The position numbers and the translations under genes were made by a program. A stretch of DNA of 35,773 bases, from positions 1 through 35,773 of the forward strand of contig JAFLUV010000002.1 of NCBI GenBank assembly GCA_022508635.1. The letters are read 5' to 3'. The DNA is from Prevotellaceae bacterium (lineage in GTDB: Bacteria; Bacteroidota; Bacteroidia; Bacteroidales; Bacteroidaceae). This document shows, piece by piece, positions 32,267 to 35,773 of the stretch; position 1 is the stretch's first letter; the number at the start of each line of letters is the position of its first letter. Below the pieces are notes generated by a model that saw nothing but the letters and a program-made list of their open reading frames with translations, was not told where the DNA came from and searched no databases.

Positions 32267-32811
32267 AAAAGATACCCAGCTTCAGCATCGACCACGAACG
32301 CCTGCTCCGCGGCATCTATGTAAGCCGTCGTGACAAAGTTGGCACAGAGGAAGTCACAACCTTCGACATACGCATGAAGGAACCTAACCGCGAACCTGCC
32401 CTGCATCCCGGCGCTCTCCACACCATTGAGCACCTTGCTGCGACCTACTTGCGCAATGAACCTCAGTGGGCAGACCGCATCGTCTATTGGGGACCGATGG
32501 GATGTCTCACCGGGAACTACCTGCTCATGCGCGGTCATTTGGAACCGTCTGATATCCTTTCACTCATGCAGGACACGTTCCGTTTCGTCTCCGAATATAG
32601 TGGCGAAGTGCCTGGTGCCGCACCAAAGGACTGTGGAAACTGGCTTTTGCACGACCTCCCGATGGCACGTCTCGAAGCACGCCGCTACCTTGACGAAGTG
32701 CTCCTCTGTTGCAAGACGGAAAACATGAACTACCCTTCGGAAGAAATCACGCCGGACATGACTGCGGAACCATGCAACGTGAAGAAGCACACGCCTGATA
32801 GTATTATATAG
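32263..32811 (+). CDS. luxS: S-ribosylhomocysteine lyase LuxS
   Basis: 182-residue enzyme that cleaves S-ribosylhomocysteine to homocysteine and DPD, the precursor of autoinducer-2. Metal ligands His53 and His57 in HTIEHLAA with Glu56, third ligand Cys124 in PKDCGNW, and catalytic Cys81 in GPMGCLTGNYL. All are present, so it should be active. The C-terminus is about 20 residues longer than the common 155-160 form and ends CNVKKHTPDSII. Translationally coupled to the nucleosidase gene; the EamA transporter follows after 7 bases. Confidence 0.96.
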   Translation: MKKIPSFSIDHERLLRGIYVSRRDKVGTEEVTTFDIRMKEPNREPALHPGALHTIEHLAATYLRNEPQWADRIVYWGPMGCLTGNYLLMRGHLEPSDILSLMQDTFRFVSEYSGEVPGAAPKDCGNWLLHDLPMARLEARRYLDEVLLCCKTENMNYPSEEITPDMTAEPCNVKKHTPDSII

Positions 32812-32818
32812 ATAAGAA

Positions 32819-33742
32819 ATGCGCGGCGAACTGCTTTCATTTCTTGTGGCCGTGATGTGGACCTTCACCGCCATTTTTGCCGAAATAGCTGGCAAGCGTA
32901 TAGGCACTCTTGTCCTCAATGTCTGGCGTATGATACTGACCATCGTCCTCCTTGGCGGCTTGCTCTGGCTGACTTGTGGAAAGCCTTGGCCTCAATATGC
33001 CACACCTGAAGTCTGGAAATGGTTCTTGGCGAGTGGTTTCATGGGATTCGCTTTTGGTGACTATTGCCTGTTCAATGCCTATATCATCATTGGTAGCCGC
33101 TATGCCCAGCTGTTCATGACGCTTGGATCTCCTTTTGCTGCTATTACCGCCTGGCTTTTGATGGGCGAGGCGATGAGTGTGCTCGGCCTGCTCGGCATGA
33201 TGGTCACGCTCACGGGTATCGGCATCTCTATCTTGGGAAAAGACGATACAGGCAGCAGACATGTCACATTGCCGCTTAGGGGCATCTTGCTTGGTATCGG
33301 GGCAGGACTGGGACAAGGCGTTGGGATAGTCCTCAGCAAGCAAGGTATGTTGCACTATGGATCAGTCGTTCCTCCCGAGGCCGGCGATGTCGCTTCGATG
33401 ATGCCGTTTGCAGGAACACAGATACGTGCCATGATGGGGCTCCTTGTCTTTGGCATTTCGCTTCTGCTTGCTCGTCGTTTTGGTGATTTCCTTCGTGCGG
33501 CGACCGATCTCCGAGGTGCAGCCGCAGCAATGGGGGCGATTCTGCTTGGCCCCTTTTTCGGTGTTAGCTTCAGCATTATGGCAGTCAGCATGACGACGGC
33601 CGGTGTGGCGCAGACCCTTATGTCTCTTACCCCCGTCCTTATCCTTTGGCCTTCCCGCCTGATTTTCGGCAAGAAGGTCAGCATGCAGGAAGTCGTTGGT
33701 GCTCTCATTGCTGTAGCCGGTGCATCCCTCTTCTTTATATAG
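32819..33742 (+). CDS. EamA/DMT-family transporter
   Basis: 307-residue inner-membrane protein with about 10 predicted helices and the two-fold EamA repeat: first half about 1-140 (ending in LGLLGMMVTLTGIGISILGK), second half about 155-307 (ending in EVVGALIAVAGASLFFI). Members export metabolites or amino acids; the substrate cannot be read from the sequence. It starts only 7 bases after luxS, and so is probably in the same transcript, which makes homocysteine, AI-2 or another methyl-cycle product possible but unproven substrates. Confidence 0.88.
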   Translation: MRGELLSFLVAVMWTFTAIFAEIAGKRIGTLVLNVWRMILTIVLLGGLLWLTCGKPWPQYATPEVWKWFLASGFMGFAFGDYCLFNAYIIIGSRYAQLFMTLGSPFAAITAWLLMGEAMSVLGLLGMMVTLTGIGISILGKDDTGSRHVTLPLRGILLGIGAGLGQGVGIVLSKQGMLHYGSVVPPEAGDVASMMPFAGTQIRAMMGLLVFGISLLLARRFGDFLRAATDLRGAAAAMGAILLGPFFGVSFSIMAVSMTTAGVAQTLMSLTPVLILWPSRLIFGKKVSMQEVVGALIAVAGASLFFI

Positions 33743-33796
33743 AGAGTCATTGATAGGATAAAATCTCAAGTTTCCACTAAATTTGAAAGCATTAAT

Positions 33797-33827
33797 TTTG
33801 AATTTTGGATTAACCTTTGTACCTTTG
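33797..33827 (+). promoter_or_regulatory. tRNA-Ser promoter
   Basis: TTTG at 33797-33800, 19 bases, TACCTTTG at 33820-33827; the tRNA begins 37 bases later. Confidence 0.7.
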
Positions 33828-33863
33828 CAGTGCGATTGGAGAAATCACGTTCGTAAAGGCAAA

Positions 33864-33950
33864 GGAGAGATGCCAGAGTGGTCGAATGGACCGCACTCGA
33901 AATGCGGCGTACCCTTGCGGGTACCCTGGGTTCGAATCCCAGTCTCTCCG
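33864..33950 (+). tRNA. tRNA-Ser (anticodon CGA)
   Basis: 87-nt class II tRNA. Acceptor stem GGAGAGA (33864-33870) pairs with TCTCTCC (33943-33949), G73 discriminator at 33950 as expected for serine. Anticodon stem CCGCA/TGCGG encloses loop CTCGAAA, anticodon CGA, which reads UCG. A long variable arm (TACCC/GGGTA) follows, then the T arm CTGGG-TTCGAAT-CCCAG. The 3' CCA is not encoded. It is transcribed alone from its own promoter. Confidence 0.96.
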
Positions 33951-34022
33951 CAAAATGTGCGTGAAAGTCAGCGAGTTGAAAAATTTCGCCCAAATGAACG
34001 CACAGCGTAGTAGATTTTATGT

Positions 34023-34060
34023 AAAAAACAGCAGGAAAAGCAACATTCCTGCTGTTTTTG
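34023..34060. terminator. Bidirectional terminator between tRNA-Ser and the GH110-like gene
   Basis: AACAGCAGGAA (34027-34037) pairs with TTCCTGCTGTT (34046-34056), flanked by A-run on the left and T-run on the right, so it works on both strands. It ends the tRNA transcript and, from the other side, the GH110-like gene. Confidence 0.85.
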
Positions 34061-34111
34061 TTTTGTACGGCGCAGGTGTGGAAAAATGGCCGCTGTCCAT
34101 ACATGAATTTC

Positions 34112-35773
34112 CTATGGCTGTGCGCGGAGGTCGGCTACGCTATGTGTGCACACTGCGGTGCGACAACCTGTCACGTGGTTATCGTTTACGAAGACATGAT
34201 TGGCATTGCCGAGATAGATGCCGCAGTCGTTGCCAGATCCGGCGATATGGTTGCGTTCGATGCGTATGCTGTCATGTAGGAAAGAAGCCGATGCATCGGG
34301 TGCCGTGATGTTGAGTGCAATGCCGCAAGCTCCGTTCTGGCGTCCGGCTCCGAGTCCGCAACCGAGGATAGTGTTGTTTTCCACCAGCACATTTTTTGCA
34401 TACGTACCTTCATGCCATGGACCTTCAGCGCCGATGTGAATGGCCGTTCCGGTGCCATGACGGAAGACATTGCCACGAATCACGACATCGCGTGTCTTGA
34501 CGAGCACGCCTCTTGCCAGATGGCTGTCGACAAGCGAGTTCTCGAAAACGAGGCTCGGAAGCTTGGTCACGTTCATCAGATAGTAATCGTCAATGCGCTG
34601 TGGCAGGGTGTCGGAAAGCGTGACCGTACAACCTCTTTGCGGCACCATGTGATGTGCTTCCACCACCTCATAGGTGCGAACCAGCTTGAGAGTTGTACGC
34701 TCAACAAGCTCCATGCAATCTCCTGGCCGGGGCACATCGGCAACTTGTGCGTGGGTATACGTAGGGGCTTTCACCTCAAGGTCAGCCTCCTTCCCTCGTG
34801 CTGCTACGATACATTGGTAGTAGCCGTGTACGTTAGTGGCATCGTCCCCTTGTCCACGGAAACGGCATGCGTTTAGCCGTAGCATTCCTTCACAGCATGC
34901 AAAGTGCGTGGCATCCGTATTGGTCGAAAAGCATTGGCCGGGAGCCGGCACGACTTGCAATCTTTCAATGTCAATGTCGCGGCTGTCAAAGCCCACAATG
35001 CCCATGCCCGGTTGAGCGTGTATGGTGACATCTTCTATCGTCGTGTTTTGACTTCGGTGAATAAGGATAGCGGGACGGAAATGAAAAGAGTGGAGCACAC
35101 CAGCCGTTGCACCGAGCAATTGTTCGGGTACTGTGTGGTGGAAGCGAATACGTCCGTTACCTAACAGTTCACGTTTGGGGAAGTATATAGGATCCGGATA
35201 CAGGCGGTTTTGCTCGTGAATCCAGAAAGTCATACGTGTAAGCGGCATGGTCTCGGTGATTTCACGCTCTGTCGGAAATTCCACTTCGAAGTATTGGGGT
35301 GTGACGGCCACAACCTTACCTGCCGAAAACGGCCGTCGGGCATAGTCGATCGTGAGGCCGCACAGACGTGTATTCGTGCAGTCCTCAATTGTGATGGGTT
35401 CCATCCACCCTTCGCACAAGAGCGTAGCTCCTTGCGCCATGATGGTAAGTCCTTCGGAACCCGCCAGGTCAAGTCCGCGTACATAAGAGAAATAGGGTGT
35501 GAAAATCTTTTGTTCAGGGTTGGCGCCCATCTTTCCTTCTAACACGTCGCGTTCAAGTTGTTCCGCCTGTGCATCCTTGAGTCGATAGACACCGGGCGGG
35601 AAGGTCAGCGTGGCACTTGGCGTATGGCGTGCCCACTCGATGGCGGCACGGAGTGCACGCGTGTCATCGCGTCCGTCATCAGGACGTGCCCCGAATTCTG
35701 TCACGCTCTTTTCCTTAATGTTGTGGTCGGCTGCTATGGTTGTCATGCTCAGACTGCATAGGAACAGGCTGAG
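34112..35773 (-). CDS. GH110-like parallel beta-helix glycosidase (5' end outside window)
   Basis: At least 553 residues; the frame stays open to the right edge. The part beyond the ATG at 35746 reads LSLFLCSLS before MTTIAADHN, the hydrophobic core of a signal peptide, so the true start lies beyond the window and 35746 is not the start. The mature protein begins with VTEFGARPDDGRDDTRAL, a pectate-lyase-like beta-helix entry. It contains QPGMGIVGFDSRDID, NTDATHFACCEG and FRGQGDDATNVHGYY, which resemble family GH110 exo-alpha-galactosidases that remove blood group B-type galactose. The conserved acidic residues in NTDATHF and GDDATNVHG are intact. Family is assigned by eye; another beta-helix glycosidase is possible. 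Confidence 0.75.
   Translation of the reverse strand, partial: LSLFLCSLSMTTIAADHNIKEKSVTEFGARPDDGRDDTRALRAAIEWARHTPSATLTFPPGVYRLKDAQAEQLERDVLEGKMGANPEQKIFTPYFSYVRGLDLAGSEGLTIMAQGATLLCEGWMEPITIEDCTNTRLCGLTIDYARRPFSAGKVVAVTPQYFEVEFPTEREITETMPLTRMTFWIHEQNRLYPDPIYFPKRELLGNGRIRFHHTVPEQLLGATAGVLHSFHFRPAILIHRSQNTTIEDVTIHAQPGMGIVGFDSRDIDIERLQVVPAPGQCFSTNTDATHFACCEGMLRLNACRFRGQGDDATNVHGYYQCIVAARGKEADLEVKAPTYTHAQVADVPRPGDCMELVERTTLKLVRTYEVVEAHHMVPQRGCTVTLSDTLPQRIDDYYLMNVTKLPSLVFENSLVDSHLARGVLVKTRDVVIRGNVFRHGTGTAIHIGAEGPWHEGTYAKNVLVENNTILGCGLGAGRQNGACGIALNITAPDASASFLHDSIRIERNHIAGSGNDCGIYLGNANHVFVNDNHVTGCRTAVCTHSVADLRAQP

Noticed and set aside
34112-35746. ATG at 35746 as the start of the GH110-like gene
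   Set aside because: The frame continues to the window edge through a hydrophobic signal-peptide-like stretch, so the start is outside.

Overview
The window is a gene-dense piece of a Bacteroidetes chromosome, most likely order Bacteroidales and plausibly Prevotellaceae. Evidence seen here: repeated promoters of the Bacteroidetes type (TTTG, about 20 bases, then TAnnTTTG), near absence of Shine-Dalgarno sequences, two TonB-dependent receptors, a DUF4837 lipoprotein, GH109 and GH110 glycosidases, and the run rlmN / DUF4837 / pdxA-like / sigma-54 activator / lptE / secG that I recall from Bacteroides and relatives. Genus is not certain. Almost everything is housekeeping or cell-envelope content; I see no prophage, insertion sequence, CRISPR array or integrase.

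Layout. 1-795: cutC on the minus strand, preceded by a promoter and a hairpin with a U-tract (small RNA or attenuator). 944-7707: a long minus-strand cluster that begins at rlmN and runs through DUF4837, a degenerate PdxA-like protein, a sigma-54 activator, lptE, a TPR-like protein, secG and an N-acetylglucosamine kinase. 7868-9984: a secreted GH109-type protein overlapping 5-formyl-THF cyclo-ligase. 10012-13064: mutY, diverging from a 29-residue basic ribosomal-type protein and RNase E/G. 13279-16625: Na/Pi symporter, response regulator and histidine kinase. 16845-19526: dapA, then a NifU-like scaffold and a GGGtGRT-family protein. 19713-19795: four 22-bp palindromic repeats. 19815-29311: TamB, a TonB receptor and a secreted heavy-metal-binding domain in one overlapping unit, followed by a second TonB receptor with a His-rich tail. 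29541-33742: methionine aminopeptidase, tsaD, MTA/SAH nucleosidase, luxS and an EamA transporter. 33864-33950: tRNA-Ser(CGA). 34112 to the right edge: a GH110-like beta-helix glycosidase whose 5' end lies outside the window.

How the genes fit together. The left cluster mixes translation quality (RlmN), envelope export (SecG, LptE) and a regulator. The TamB/TonB/metal-binding unit looks like outer-membrane metal acquisition. The nucleosidase and LuxS form the two-step S-adenosylhomocysteine recycling pathway that releases AI-2. GH109 and GH110, with the GlcNAc kinase, suggest use of host mucin or blood-group-like glycans.

Most notable points: a PdxA homologue that has lost its metal-binding motifs; the poorly understood NifU-like/GGGtGRT pair with a perfect Shine-Dalgarno in a lineage that rarely uses them; tamB with no usual start codon downstream of its best promoter; two promoters that imply leaderless mRNAs; and the 22-bp palindromic repeat array.
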